From Beroe forskalii (taxonomy: Eukaryota; Ctenophora; Nuda; Beroida; Beroidae), in contig WFMF01000265.1 of the NCBI GenBank assembly GCA_011033025.1, positions 124,001 through 188,000 of the forward strand: 64,000 nucleotides of DNA, given 5' to 3'. Position 1 is the stretch's first letter. Every line of letters begins with the position of its first letter. This document shows positions 10,711 through 20,327 of this stretch, piece after piece. The position numbers were made by a program, and so were the translations under genes. The notes under the pieces are model-generated. The model did no database searches. It saw only the letters and a list, made by a program, of their open reading frames with translations, and had not been told where the DNA came from.

Positions 10711-13248
10711 TCATACGTTTTTATTATCATCTGGCCGAATAGGTGACAAATTACAGTTCAGTTGCATATCACTTGGGTTATTTGTAACAAATGGAGTACT
10801 GGAAACCATTCTTGAATTCTTAACATTCTTTCCAAACACAAATGGAGTGGATGATACAATTCGGGGATCATTGGCATTAGATGGAGTACTGGAAACCATT
10901 CTTGACTTCTGATCCTTACCTGACACAAATGGAGTGGATGATACAATTTGGGGATCATTGGCATTAAAAGAAACATTCTGTCTATTCATGAGTCTCTCAG
11001 AAGAGCGACGAAGCTTTTCAACAGCAGGAGTCTGCAGGACAACTTTCTCTTTGGTTCTGTGAGATGCTCTCTTGTCATTTCCCTCAGAATGCCTTTGTAA
11101 CTGATTTCGTTTACTGGATGATCTGGTATTGATAATGCTGTCAAATGACCTTCGTTTTGCTTTTGGTGCAAAATCATCTTCCTGAAGAACTTGATGACCA
11201 GATGAATTGGGATTTTTACGCTTGCGCAACACTTGATTTGCTAATAAGATATTAGCAGGCTTCTCAATAATGTTGCCCTGCTTATTAGGAGGAGGGACTA
11301 TAGGCATCAACTGTTTGAAAATCTTATTAAGCCTTCTGTTAGATTTGAAATCACCAGCAGTTGAAGTAGGGTTTTGAATTGCCTCATTTGTTTCAATAGG
11401 CAATGGTACATTTTCTTTCACGTTGGTAGATGGTTGGGATGGCTTACCTTGGTGTTTTGATTTGCTTCCTTTAACAGCAACATCATTTTGACAATTATCA
11501 GCAGGTTTCAGTTGTCGAATTATTTTGTTGATCCGAGCAGACCTTCTTTTGTTAGCATCACTTGACACATTAGTGCACTTTTCTGAAGGGGCAGTGGGCA
11601 TGATTGTTGCAGATTTGTTGGAATCAATTTTCTTTTGATCAACTGCTTTGACAGATTGGAATTGCTGTAATACTTTGTTAATCCTGACAGATTTCCTTTT
11701 GCTTAATCTTCTTTCAGCAAGAGGACAATTCCCTGAGGAATCAGCAGGTAAGTCTTTGGAAGTAATGGGTTCTTCATCCAAGTTTGATTTTTTCACATCC
11801 TCATCAGGATGGTCTTCTACTTTTATTTTGTGAATTAAGGAAGATCTTCTATTATTGTTCATTTCCTTACTGTCACCCACTTCTTGAGATTCTGAAACAC
11901 ACTCTTCAGAGTTCTGAGCACAATCAGATTTTCTGGCTTTGATATTAGCAGCAATTGTATCAGAATCTATGTCATTTTTGGGAATGAATTGCTGGATGAT
12001 CCTCTGGGCTTTATCAGATTTCTTTTTACTTAGGGAAACCTTATTTGGTTCAGTAGCTCCCAACTTATCACTAGCAGCTATGTTTTCAGAAACTTCTTCA
12101 CGATGGCCAGTTTCCAATCTATTACTTTGCTCCTGTATTTTGGAAGGCAGTAGATTGCTATCAGAGGCAGCTGTTTGCAGTTGATCTTCTGGAATGGAAT
12201 TTGGTTGTTGAGTTGATTTTCTTAAAGTGTGTACATCTTCTTGATTTTCTGTTTTTTCTGATTTTATGTTAGAAGTTTTTGTTACTTGTTGTTCAGTTGG
12301 AGATATACATTTTAGTGTATTCGAACTTGTTGATTTGTTTATGTGCTGATCAGAGGTATAAGCAGATGTCTCCTGTTTGTTGGGGTCATGTGAATTTTCA
12401 TCTTCAAGTTTGTGCCTTATATCCTCCAATGCCATAATAGTTTTTTCAACCAGCTGAATCTCAGTATTCCTAGTTTCTTCATTCTGAATTCTCTTTGAAC
12501 CTTGTACTAACAGATCCTTTGCATCTTTGCCAATTTCTATAGCATTGTTACTCTTGGCACTGTCAGGTTTATCTGATTTATTGTAATCACCATCTTTTTC
12601 TCTCATTTGTCTTCTCTTCTTTAACCTTTCCTTGATGAACAGATCAAGAGAAAATGGTTTTGAACTACTTCCCCAGTTTGAACATCCAGGTTGGGCATCC
12701 TCAGGATCAGTCAAAATTCTTCTTGCATTGTCTTTATTAAGCACCTTTACATAATCCTTACCAGCTTTCTTGGTCAACAAAACATCATGCCTTGATTTTT
12801 CTTGGGAGTTGTCCATACTCAATCGGCTACTTCTTCTCAAGTTCATTGTGACATTAGTGCTGCCTGGTAATGCATCTGGGTTGAATAAGGTTTTCTTTAT
12901 TTGTACCTTGTTGTTACTCCTACTTATGGGAATACTGGAAGTCTCCTCTCTTGCTCTGATAACATATGGCTTTTCTTGGGAGTTGTTCATACTCAATCTG
13001 CTACTTCTTCTCAAATTTGTTGAATCATTGGCACGGCTTGCTAATTTATCTGTGTTGAATAGGGTTTTCTTTATTTGTGACTTATTTTCACTCTCACTGG
13101 TGGGAAGACTCGTAGTCTCTTCTTTTGCTCCAATAACTTTTATTGGATTAATCTTTTCTCGTGAATGGATTTGAACAGGGGAATTTATAATTTTAATTGG
13201 CACATTTTCATGATCATTCAACTCATCTTCATTTCCATCTATTCTGTA
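10711..13248 (-). CDS. Basic disordered nuclear-type protein; probable C-terminal tail of NCAPD3
   Basis: An open frame of about 840 codons ending at 10711. It has no ATG near its beginning: translation from a TTG at 13221 is only a convention, and the frame is open back to about 13248, overlapping the end of the condensin ORF, which is one base out of frame. The protein is Lys/Arg/Ser/Asn-rich and looks disordered. It is built of short repeats: QIKKTLFN followed by LRRSSRLSM twice near the start; five variants of a basic helix (KRRSARINKIIRQLKP, KRKSVRINKVLQQF and others) in the middle; and three copies of RMVSSTPFV or IVSSTPFV near the end. The SSTPF copies look like proline-directed phosphorylation sites. 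Condensin II D3 proteins normally end in a disordered, TP-rich, basic tail, which fits this ORF being that tail. A separate gene with an unseen first exon is the alternative. Confidence 0.72.
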   Translation of the reverse strand, partial: YRIDGNEDELNDHENVPIKIINSPVQIHSREKINPIKVIGAKEETTSLPTSESENKSQIKKTLFNTDKLASRANDSTNLRRSSRLSMNNSQEKPYVIRAREETSSIPISRSNNKVQIKKTLFNPDALPGSTNVTMNLRRSSRLSMDNSQEKSRHDVLLTKKAGKDYVKVLNKDNARRILTDPEDAQPGCSNWGSSSKPFSLDLFIKERLKKRRQMREKDGDYNKSDKPDSAKSNNAIEIGKDAKDLLVQGSKRIQNEETRNTEIQLVEKTIMALEDIRHKLEDENSHDPNKQETSAYTSDQHINKSTSSNTLKCISPTEQQVTKTSNIKSEKTENQEDVHTLRKSTQQPNSIPEDQLQTAASDSNLLPSKIQEQSNRLETGHREEVSENIAASDKLGATEPNKVSLSKKKSDKAQRIIQQFIPKNDIDSDTIAANIKARKSDCAQNSEECVSESQEVGDSKEMNNNRRSSLIHKIKVEDHPDEDVKKSNLDEEPITSKDLPADSSGNCPLAERRLSKRKSVRINKVLQQFQSVKAVDQKKIDSNKSATIMPTAPSEKCTNVSSDANKRRSARINKIIRQLKPADNCQNDVAVKGSKSKHQGKPSQPSTNVKENVPLPIETNEAIQNPTSTAGDFKSNRRLNKIFKQLMPIVPPPNKQGNIIEKPANILLANQVLRKRKNPNSSGHQVLQEDDFAPKAKRRSFDSIINTRSSSKRNQLQRHSEGNDKRASHRTKEKVVLQTPAVEKLRRSSERLMNRQNVSFNANDPQIVSSTPFVSGKDQKSRMVSSTPSNANDPRIVSSTPFVFGKNVKNSRMVSSTPFVTNNPSDMQLNCNLSPIRPDDNKNV

Positions 13249-16200
13249 TTATCTTTAGGACTAGAGTCTTGATCTTCAGGCAATGGTTCCTGCGATGGTA
13301 TGTCTTGTGATGTGTATGTTTGGATTGAATTATCTTGTGATGGTAAATGAGAAGCTGTACTGGAAAAGTTGGCAAGCAAGTTTTTCCTCAGTTGATTCTG
13401 AGCAACATTAGAAGGTTTGTACTGTTTTTTGTATGCAACACTCTTGGACACTGTATAAGGGGTAGGTGCAGCAAAGAATGGCGATTGGAATAGGCCACTT
13501 GGTCCCTTGGACAGGCTCAAGGCAACACCACTTTGTGGTGTTTTCAATGTTTTCAGGTATCTAGGGGTCAATATGTTACTGAGCACTGACTTTTGCATAC
13601 TAGGATGGCCAGCTTCAACGTCTTCTGATTGTTTTTCAAATAGCTCAATGTCATGTTGAATCTCTGCAATAAACTGAGCATTCCCACCACTGAGTACTTC
13701 AAGTTCATTCTTGAAATCTTTCATAAACAGTACAATAAATCGATTGAAATCTGACTGCAAGGGTGATCTAAGTCTTTTCAATTTATTGTTCAGTTGCACT
13801 ATTATTGGTGTGCAGTTTTCAACAAAATTACGAACTACAATTTCTGACACCACTTTAGTTTGGGCAGCAATTATTTGAACTTTAGAATCATCATCATCGA
13901 AATCATGGCTTGGTTTTGCCTTGAGAGATGAAAGCTTTAGAGATTCACAACTAAGAATCCATAAACTGTCTTTAAGAAGTGGTACAAGCTTCGGATCAAT
14001 AGGCTTGTCATCATCATTTATAAACAAACATAGGACTTCTTTGCACATTCGGGATGTGACACTTAATTTCTGTTGGTCATTAAAATTTTTCACCATTGCC
14101 AAAAGAATGTTTCTTCTTTTTGTCTCATTTTCAATGCCTGAGAGAGAAAATTGCAATAGATGTGGGTCAGGCATTGTTAGGAAATTCAAGAGGCCATGGA
14201 GAAAGAAAACAACTTCAACAAAAAATTCAGTAAATGTTTCAGGATATCTGATCAGAAGGATGTTTGTCAAACAAAGCTCACACAGCTGCCTTATTTCAGC
14301 ATTATCATCAATCAAATTGGACAAGAATTTCATCACAGTCCCACTTCTCCATTTAATGTAATCTTCTTGCAACAACTTCGTGATAACAATCATGGCTTGT
14401 CTTTTTACTACAACTGATTTATCCTGTAAGCAATCAGTAACACAGTACAGAAAGTCTGTACCAATAATTGTAGGGTACCTCACAATTAGATCACCCAGAA
14501 CTAACATGATATTGTTTCTTATTTCGATGTTTTTACTATCCTCTAAAACATTGCAAAGTAATAAAACAGAATCTTTAGCTATATTCTCATGGACCAGACA
14601 TATCTTTCCAAAGCAAAGAACAGCATGAGCTTGGACAGAAACAGAAAAGTTGCTTGTGTCTGAAGAATTTATGGTCAATTCTTTCAAGCTCAGAATTGTA
14701 TTATGATCTACTTCCTCTGTGAAGTGAGAAGATAATTCCCCAAGTGTGAATAAATAGCAACAGAGCTTGCTGGATGATATAGCTGAGTTGTCATTCTTTG
14801 AAAGGCAAAGGTTTTGAAGAACATTGCTCACTTCAGCAATTAGTGGTTTGTAAATAAGCATCAAGCTGTCTTTTGAGGTTCTGTGAAGTATATTTGATAT
14901 AGTCATGACTATTTCTTTGATCAGAAGATATGGATGATAGAATCTTTGTATTTCAGTTCTTAGTTTATCAACAATAGCATCACGACTGTGAAGTTCCTCC
15001 ATTCTTCTGATGCAGCCAAGAACTATACACATTGTTTGGAAGCTTTCTTCTGAACTATGACTAAGACAGCCATCAAAGATTTCTAACAGCTTGTCACTGC
15101 AAATTTCTTCAAATTGATTTATAAACTTGGAAATTATGAATAATGCTGTTTGTAGATTCTCTGATTCATCCAACCTCTGCAAGATGTATGACCGATTGTT
15201 ATCTGATATCCTATAGCTTGATAGAAGTTGCATACCATTATCGAACAGTGTTTGGAGATCAATACTCCTTGGATCAGCAACCAACTTTATGATATTCCAT
15301 GAAGACTGAGATTCACTGAGGTTTTCAATTAGAAGTTGAAGCTGGTTAGCACAAAATTCCTTGATAGAGTTTTCATTATCATTAGTTCTGTACAATATAG
15401 TTTCTATCCAAAGTCGTTGTATCTTTGGATTCTTATCAAATTCCTTCAGCAACTCACAGATGCAGTTGAGAGCCTGCTTTTTGACTGAAACTGAAGTGTC
15501 TATGCACAACTGATACAAAAGTTTCAACCAAGAATTATTCAACTCAAATTTTAGTAACGCCATCAACCAAAGCTGACAAGTTGCTTTTCTAGCAGAAGGT
15601 GTCAAATCACAACTAAGGTGCTCCAGGGTTTGCACAATATTTTCTGGGTTATCAACATCAAAGTAAGATGCAAAGTAATCCACTATATGTTTTTCATTAG
15701 TTTTAATTAGGTCACCAATCACTGTAGCAGATTTTGCTCTCACTGTAGGTGCTTTGTCACACAGATGCTTCATTATAGTTGAATAAAGCATGGTAGGAAC
15801 ATTATATTCCTCTGAAACCTTCTCAGTGTCACAAAATGATAGCTGAAAACAAAGCTCCATTCCAAACAATCTGTGAACAATTTTTGATGACAGACAATAA
15901 TCTTTGGTCAGCCAATCAACTAGTTCCAAGAAGCTTTCTTCAGGTAAAACTCTGACCATTTCAAGAATATTAACTTCCACCTGCTTTCTTGTTTCTGTTC
16001 TATTTGATATTGAACCACATAAATGTTTAACCAAATTAATATGGTGAGCTATAACATTTTGATTGTCAAGGTTATTAGCAACAAAGTTGCATATCGTTTG
16101 AGAACATCTTTTAGCAAGATATGAACTTCCAGCACTTACATATGAAATTGATTCTTTGACAAAGATCTTAAACCATGATGGTTTATATAGTAATGCAGAA

Positions 16201-16775
16201 AACAATTGATCAAATGAATGATTGTTGGCATTTTTGTGTATACAATTCAAATTAATTGATGAGAGGGAGGACTTCACCAGGAGCCAATATGTCCTATCAG
16301 AAATATTTAGTTCTGATTTTAATAACTGTACAAGTGCTTTGTAAACTGAGATTATTCCTTGGAAAACTTCAGGATTTTCTTCAGTTTTCAGTATTTCCAT
16401 CAGCTTACTAAAAATCATACCATGAAATGTATTTCTGGCAGAAGAACCCTTTGTAGCAGAGATTTTGAGATAACAGGCTCCACATAACAATGCTGTAAAG
16501 GGAGATCCATGCTTTTTAACACATGATTCAAGCACAATACTTGTGATACATTGCAGTTTAGTAACATCTGAAAGAACCATGCAATCCCAAATTTTCTCAC
16601 TTGTCTCATTGAGATATGATAAGAGGCTTTCAAAAGGCTCTTCAAGACCTAGGGTAGATTCTTGAAATATCCATGACTCAGGCCATGAGTAGGAGCAAAA
16701 GTCATCTTTCAAAACATTATCACACCATTCATCACTGAGTTCTTCAAATCCAAACTGTGTCCTCAACTGTTCCAT
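13239..16775 (-). CDS. NCAPD3: Condensin-2 complex subunit D3 (HEAT-repeat)
   Basis: An uninterrupted frame of 1178 residues. It encodes the HEAT-repeat regulatory subunit of condensin II, which binds the kleisin CAPH2 and helps SMC2/SMC4 compact and shape chromosomes in the nucleus. The best match to the family lies in the second half: QAHAVLCFGKICLVHENIAK, IRNNIMLVLGDLIVRYPTI and VVVKRQAMIVITKLLQEDYI, typical D3 HEAT blocks, followed by VVRNFVENCTPIIVQL. The N-terminal half is more divergent but still helical-repeat in character (KAPTVRAKSATVIGDLI). A splice acceptor (TTTTACAG) lies 8 bp upstream of the ATG, so a 5' leader intron is likely. The annotated stop comes soon after TP motifs (LTPRYLKTLKTP, FFAAPTPY). 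Vertebrate D3 is about 1500 residues; this ORF is shorter, and the missing tail probably lies in the next ORF, one base out of frame. Confidence 0.94.
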   Translation of the reverse strand: MEQLRTQFGFEELSDEWCDNVLKDDFCSYSWPESWIFQESTLGLEEPFESLLSYLNETSEKIWDCMVLSDVTKLQCITSIVLESCVKKHGSPFTALLCGACYLKISATKGSSARNTFHGMIFSKLMEILKTEENPEVFQGIISVYKALVQLLKSELNISDRTYWLLVKSSLSSINLNCIHKNANNHSFDQLFSALLYKPSWFKIFVKESISYVSAGSSYLAKRCSQTICNFVANNLDNQNVIAHHINLVKHLCGSISNRTETRKQVEVNILEMVRVLPEESFLELVDWLTKDYCLSSKIVHRLFGMELCFQLSFCDTEKVSEEYNVPTMLYSTIMKHLCDKAPTVRAKSATVIGDLIKTNEKHIVDYFASYFDVDNPENIVQTLEHLSCDLTPSARKATCQLWLMALLKFELNNSWLKLLYQLCIDTSVSVKKQALNCICELLKEFDKNPKIQRLWIETILYRTNDNENSIKEFCANQLQLLIENLSESQSSWNIIKLVADPRSIDLQTLFDNGMQLLSSYRISDNNRSYILQRLDESENLQTALFIISKFINQFEEICSDKLLEIFDGCLSHSSEESFQTMCIVLGCIRRMEELHSRDAIVDKLRTEIQRFYHPYLLIKEIVMTISNILHRTSKDSLMLIYKPLIAEVSNVLQNLCLSKNDNSAISSSKLCCYLFTLGELSSHFTEEVDHNTILSLKELTINSSDTSNFSVSVQAHAVLCFGKICLVHENIAKDSVLLLCNVLEDSKNIEIRNNIMLVLGDLIVRYPTIIGTDFLYCVTDCLQDKSVVVKRQAMIVITKLLQEDYIKWRSGTVMKFLSNLIDDNAEIRQLCELCLTNILLIRYPETFTEFFVEVVFFLHGLLNFLTMPDPHLLQFSLSGIENETKRRNILLAMVKNFNDQQKLSVTSRMCKEVLCLFINDDDKPIDPKLVPLLKDSLWILSCESLKLSSLKAKPSHDFDDDDSKVQIIAAQTKVVSEIVVRNFVENCTPIIVQLNNKLKRLRSPLQSDFNRFIVLFMKDFKNELEVLSGGNAQFIAEIQHDIELFEKQSEDVEAGHPSMQKSVLSNILTPRYLKTLKTPQSGVALSLSKGPSGLFQSPFFAAPTPYTVSKSVAYKKQYKPSNVAQNQLRKNLLANFSSTASHLPSQDNSIQTYTSQDIPSQEPLPEDQDSSPKDNTE

Positions 16776-17095
16776 GTCATTTCTGTAAAATTATAAGTTA
16801 ATTCTAGCTACAATAAAGGAAATTATAAAGTAAATAATGAAATAGTGAATCAAGGAGTGAATCTCCCTCAGTAAGTCAGTAATCAAACGTAATCATGGCC
16901 AAACCCCACCTCTTTTGGGAAAATATCATGTAATCATGGCCCAACCCCCCTCCATATTTTTTTTGATTAAGTATGTTCCATTAGATAATCGTTTTCATGA
17001 GTACACACTATACAGTGAATAATAATACAGTATTTTCATCAACATCATGAAACCTGAAGATGACATTCAAAGCTCCTTCCCTCTACAGAGATCCT

Positions 17096-17370
17096 GCCTA
17101 TGACAGCTCCTCTACCGGGTAGCGCAGAGGTTAAGGCATCATACTTTCAATTGAGAGGTTGGTGGTTCGATTCCCGGCCCTGCCTACCGTGCTAAGGGTG
17201 AAAACTCTCACCTAAGCAGCCACACAGTTCACTCAGCCGAGCATACAGGAAACTGTGCGGGAGGGTTAAATGAGGAGCTGCCCATTGCAGCAAAGTCTCG
17301 GGCGAAGAAAGCATGGATTACACTTCCTTAACCGCCACTGGCTTGATTAAACTTGAATCCTTCAATTCCT
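17096..17370 (+). mobile_element. tRNA-derived SINE
   Basis: A pol III promoter pair is visible: A box GTAGCGCAGAGGTTAAGGC from 17119 and a perfect B box GGTTCGATTCC at 17164. The spacing is that of a tRNA, but the T stem and acceptor stem do not pair, so it is not a functional tRNA. About 190 bp of unrelated body follows, ending near GATTAAACTTGAA. This is the build of a tRNA-headed SINE. Confidence 0.72.
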
Positions 17371-17405
17371 GTCATTGGCTGTTACAGCTGTTGGAATAGA
17401 AGTAA

Positions 17406-17940
17406 AACCTTCAAAATAAAAATAAAAAAGTCAGATGGACATCTCCTCCCCTTCCTGAAACACATCTCCCTCTACCTCCAGCTGATCATCCTCCACCTCA
17501 TCTTCTTCTACACCAGAGACTCCAACTTCCGCTAACCAAAGTTCAGTATCCATGTCTAATTGTCCTAGCTCATCTGCCACCACCAGAAGCCAAGATTCAG
17601 ATCAGAGTTCCTCCCCATCTCCCTGTTGATGCAACAGAACCTGCCACCACACAGATCAGAGTCCCTTTCCATCTGCCACCCAAACGACAGAACTCAAGTG
17701 CCAAATCAGATTTTGGCAACAGATGCTTCACAGACAACTGCAGCTTCCTACACCTTCAATCTCCATCAAAAAGAATCTGGCATCTACTGTAGGCCTCCAA
17801 ACCTCTGATCAAGCACAGAGCAGCAAACCTTAAATACAGAGAGGCTCTGAAGAGGTTCTTAAGAGTTCCACAAATGGAGAACATCCCTCATATACAGGCA
17901 GCACTAAAGGAATTATACATTATGAAAAATATTGAGTAGA
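17406..17940 (+). pseudogene. Proline-rich ORF with an internal stop, unknown
   Basis: One frame stays open from 17406 to a TAG at 17790-17792, then continues to a TAG at 17938-17940. The first part is Pro/Leu/His-rich (PETHLPLPPADHPPPHLLLH). The second is a convincing basic helix (KYREALKRFLRVP, IQAALKELYIMKNIE). The internal TAG is part of CTACTGTAG, a possible splice acceptor, so the last segment could instead be a genuine 3' exon. No family recognised. It lies just downstream of the SINE and head to head with NCAPD3. Confidence 0.35.
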
Positions 17941-19320
17941 TTTAGAAGAGTGAAAAATTTATGTTTAATAATAATATAATATAATTGTTTTGTAATGAAT
18001 ACAACACATTTATGTCACTCTCATTCTTCATCATCATTCTTCATGTCATGCAACTCTACAAGGTACTCTTAGTTTTCTTTAAAACTGAGATACATTTTGA
18101 TGCACCATTCTATGGTGCTCTGATTGAAATAGTAATAATTTAAAAAGAAAGTCAGTTTTACCTATTTATACACAAATATAATAATTTAACAGTTATGAAT
18201 TAAAATTAAATAGCTGTCTATGAATTATGAAAAAATAGTCAATAAAAAAGGTCACTAGAATATACCTATGGAAAAAAACAAGATACGACAAAAATAAAGA
18301 CATTTGTCATCATTAATTGTGAGAAAAAGTATTTATTCCTTTCTTTTTAGCAATGAAAGGGTTTTCCAAAAGATACTTATTAAACTTTTCTTTGCGTATC
18401 AAATAATTTGAGAGAGATTTGATCAACAGATGTGTTTTAAATAGAAAATCTTTGAGCTAGTAGGGAAACAACTAAAGATTGTTTATGTAAATACGTTTTT
18501 AATTAAATTATTATAAATTATTTTTGCAGTATAAATTATTATTTTACAGTATGTACCAGTTTTGAAGGTATGCCTTTATGTTTTACCCTATTTATTTACA
18601 AAATTGCAGCAAAACAAAACAATATGAATATATATACGATTATATTTAGTCCTTAATGGGTGGCCCTATTAACAGATTTTTAATTTGGCTTGGTGCCTGC
18701 CCTCAGCACGACCCAGCAGCCTCTCACAATATAATATAAATCCAATAGAAAGGGAGAGAGAGTATATTTCAATAATTGTGCTGTAAAATCTTATAATTGA
18801 ATTGAATTGAATTGATTGCATATTTAAATGTGATTCTAGCCATTAGGGACCAGTAAAACATATCGTTCTTTCAAATGGAGTTGATTGATCGACCAATTCC
18901 ATTCAATCGACCAATGAACGTTATGGCCACCTCAGATTTACATGTAAGTGTGCTCATCAGTCAATAAGACCTCATCAATTGGGTAGCAAAAAGGATTGTA
19001 ATGCAAACCTTAGACAGTTTTTTCTAAGTATAAAGTATAAAGTATAAAACTTTTTGCTTTACAGCAACACGGTTCCACAACAAACTCTTCACAAAACTAC
19101 ATCGTTCACATCAGGATATTATCTGCTTTTTATCTATATTTCAAGTGTTAAGACTACTGCAAATCTAATAAAAGCTTATTCATGTTGTTCACAGTTTAGC
19201 AACTGCAACCCTGTTCTCCTTGCGCTGCTAAACACAGATACGTAACACGGATACGTAACAGTTAAGTTCTCCTTGCGCTGCTAAAAACGGATACGTAACT
19301 ATAACACGGATATAACGTAA
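17941..19320. other. AT-rich intergenic DNA with a split MITE
   Basis: Mostly featureless AT-rich DNA. Two fragments of the 233-bp MITE family are present: about 18416-18490 (GATGTGTTTTAAATAGAAAA and following) and 18839-18932 (ending AACGTTATGGCCACCT). They are separated by roughly 345 bp of foreign AT-rich sequence, and the left terminus is worn away. Confidence 0.65.
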
Positions 19321-19423
19321 CAGTTGCTAAACACGTATATCCCTGTCTGCGTTGCGCGGCGCGCTTCCTCAGGGAAGCGCCACGCGCGTACACACACCTA
19401 TGCGGGCTTAGGAAACGTAACAG
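19315..19423 (+). mobile_element. GC-rich hairpin MITE, copy A
   Basis: A 91-bp element (19324-19414) starting TTGCTAAACACGTATATCCC and ending GCGGGCTTAGGAA. It has imperfect terminal inverted repeats and a GC-rich core with self-complementary arms (GCGCGCTTCC/GGAAGCGC). It is flanked by the perfect 9-bp direct repeat ACGTAACAG at 19315-19323 and 19415-19423. Confidence 0.88.
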
Positions 19424-19625
19424 TACACTGTTTGCGCGGCGTCGCGCTCCCTCACAGGTTTAGATGTTCCCCTAACCAAGGGCGCTGCGCCGCGCACTCC
19501 GTGCGCGAAACCAGGGCGCTGGTTAGGGCAAACCTATGTGGGCTTAGAAACGCCTTGTGCGGCGCACTTAATCCTCGAGAAACACTGCGCGCGTTTGCAC
19601 ACCTATGTTGTCTTAAGAATGAGGT
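19424..19625. repeat. Diverged GC-rich cluster related to the hairpin MITE
   Basis: Contains CCCCTAACCAAGGGCGC, CAGGGCGCTGGTTAGGG and several GCGCGGCG words, also found at 31905-31935, plus a partial CCTATGTGGGCTTAGAAA end. Likely an older relative of the hairpin element. Another short frame here is not a credible gene. Confidence 0.55.
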
Positions 19626-20025
19626 AATAGTTGCCTAATGCTAACGGCAGGATCTAGATATTTGTTTAAGTTTCGAGTTGCTTGTCGATATCAGGCCCTC
19701 TGTATTCATTCCGTTCTGTATTTTAGGTAGTTTTAGTATAGGAGTAGTTTTATGATATTTACTTGTGTATATTTTGTAGCATAGCTTTCACATATAATAT
19801 TAATAAGTATGAACTTTTTTTTTAATTTATCTGATATTGGTTCCTTTTAGTTTATCTCCATTGGTGAATTTTTGCTCTTTGTAAATTTATGTTTCACACT
19901 GCTCGAGTATAGGCTCGAAGCATAATACAATAGTGGTGTTTAAATTACATGATGAAAGAATAAGTGTGGTGAGGAATTGTATCCAGTTGTGTTGTCATGT
20001 GACAAAAATGTTATCTTATCTTATC

Positions 20026-20264
20026 TTAGGCACCTGTAATGTTCGTCGGTCGATCGATTAGAATTGGTCAATCGATCAACTCCATTTGATCGACTGATGT
20101 GTTGTAAATAGAAAATCTTCCAGCTAGTAGGAAAACAACTAAATATTGATCATTTAAACACGATTCAAGTCATTAGGGACCAGTGAAACACATCATTCGT
20201 TTGAATGGAGTTGATCGATCGACCAATTCCAATCAATCAACCCACGAACGTTATGGGCGCCTTA
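20026..20264. mobile_element. Tourist/Harbinger-type MITE, second full copy
   Basis: 233 bp from 20029 to 20261, with ends GGCACCTGTAATGTTCGTCGG and CGAACGTTATGGGCGCC and inner GGTCGATCGA/TCGATCGACC repeats. A TTA lies on both sides (20026-20028 and 20262-20264). It ends 63 bp before the ATG of the coiled-coil gene, so it sits in that gene's leader or promoter. Confidence 0.87.
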
Positions 20265-20327
20265 TTATTAAGAAGATTATTGCCAAATAGAAAATAATTT
20301 AATTTATTTATCTACTAGTGAAGCAAG

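Noticed and set aside
13221-13221. TTG at 13221 as a true start codon
   Set aside because: The frame is open further upstream and joins the NCAPD3 end after a one-base correction; a TTG start has no support in an animal gene.
17100-17180. Functional tRNA gene
   Set aside because: A and B boxes are good, but the acceptor, T and anticodon stems do not pair. A SINE head fits better.
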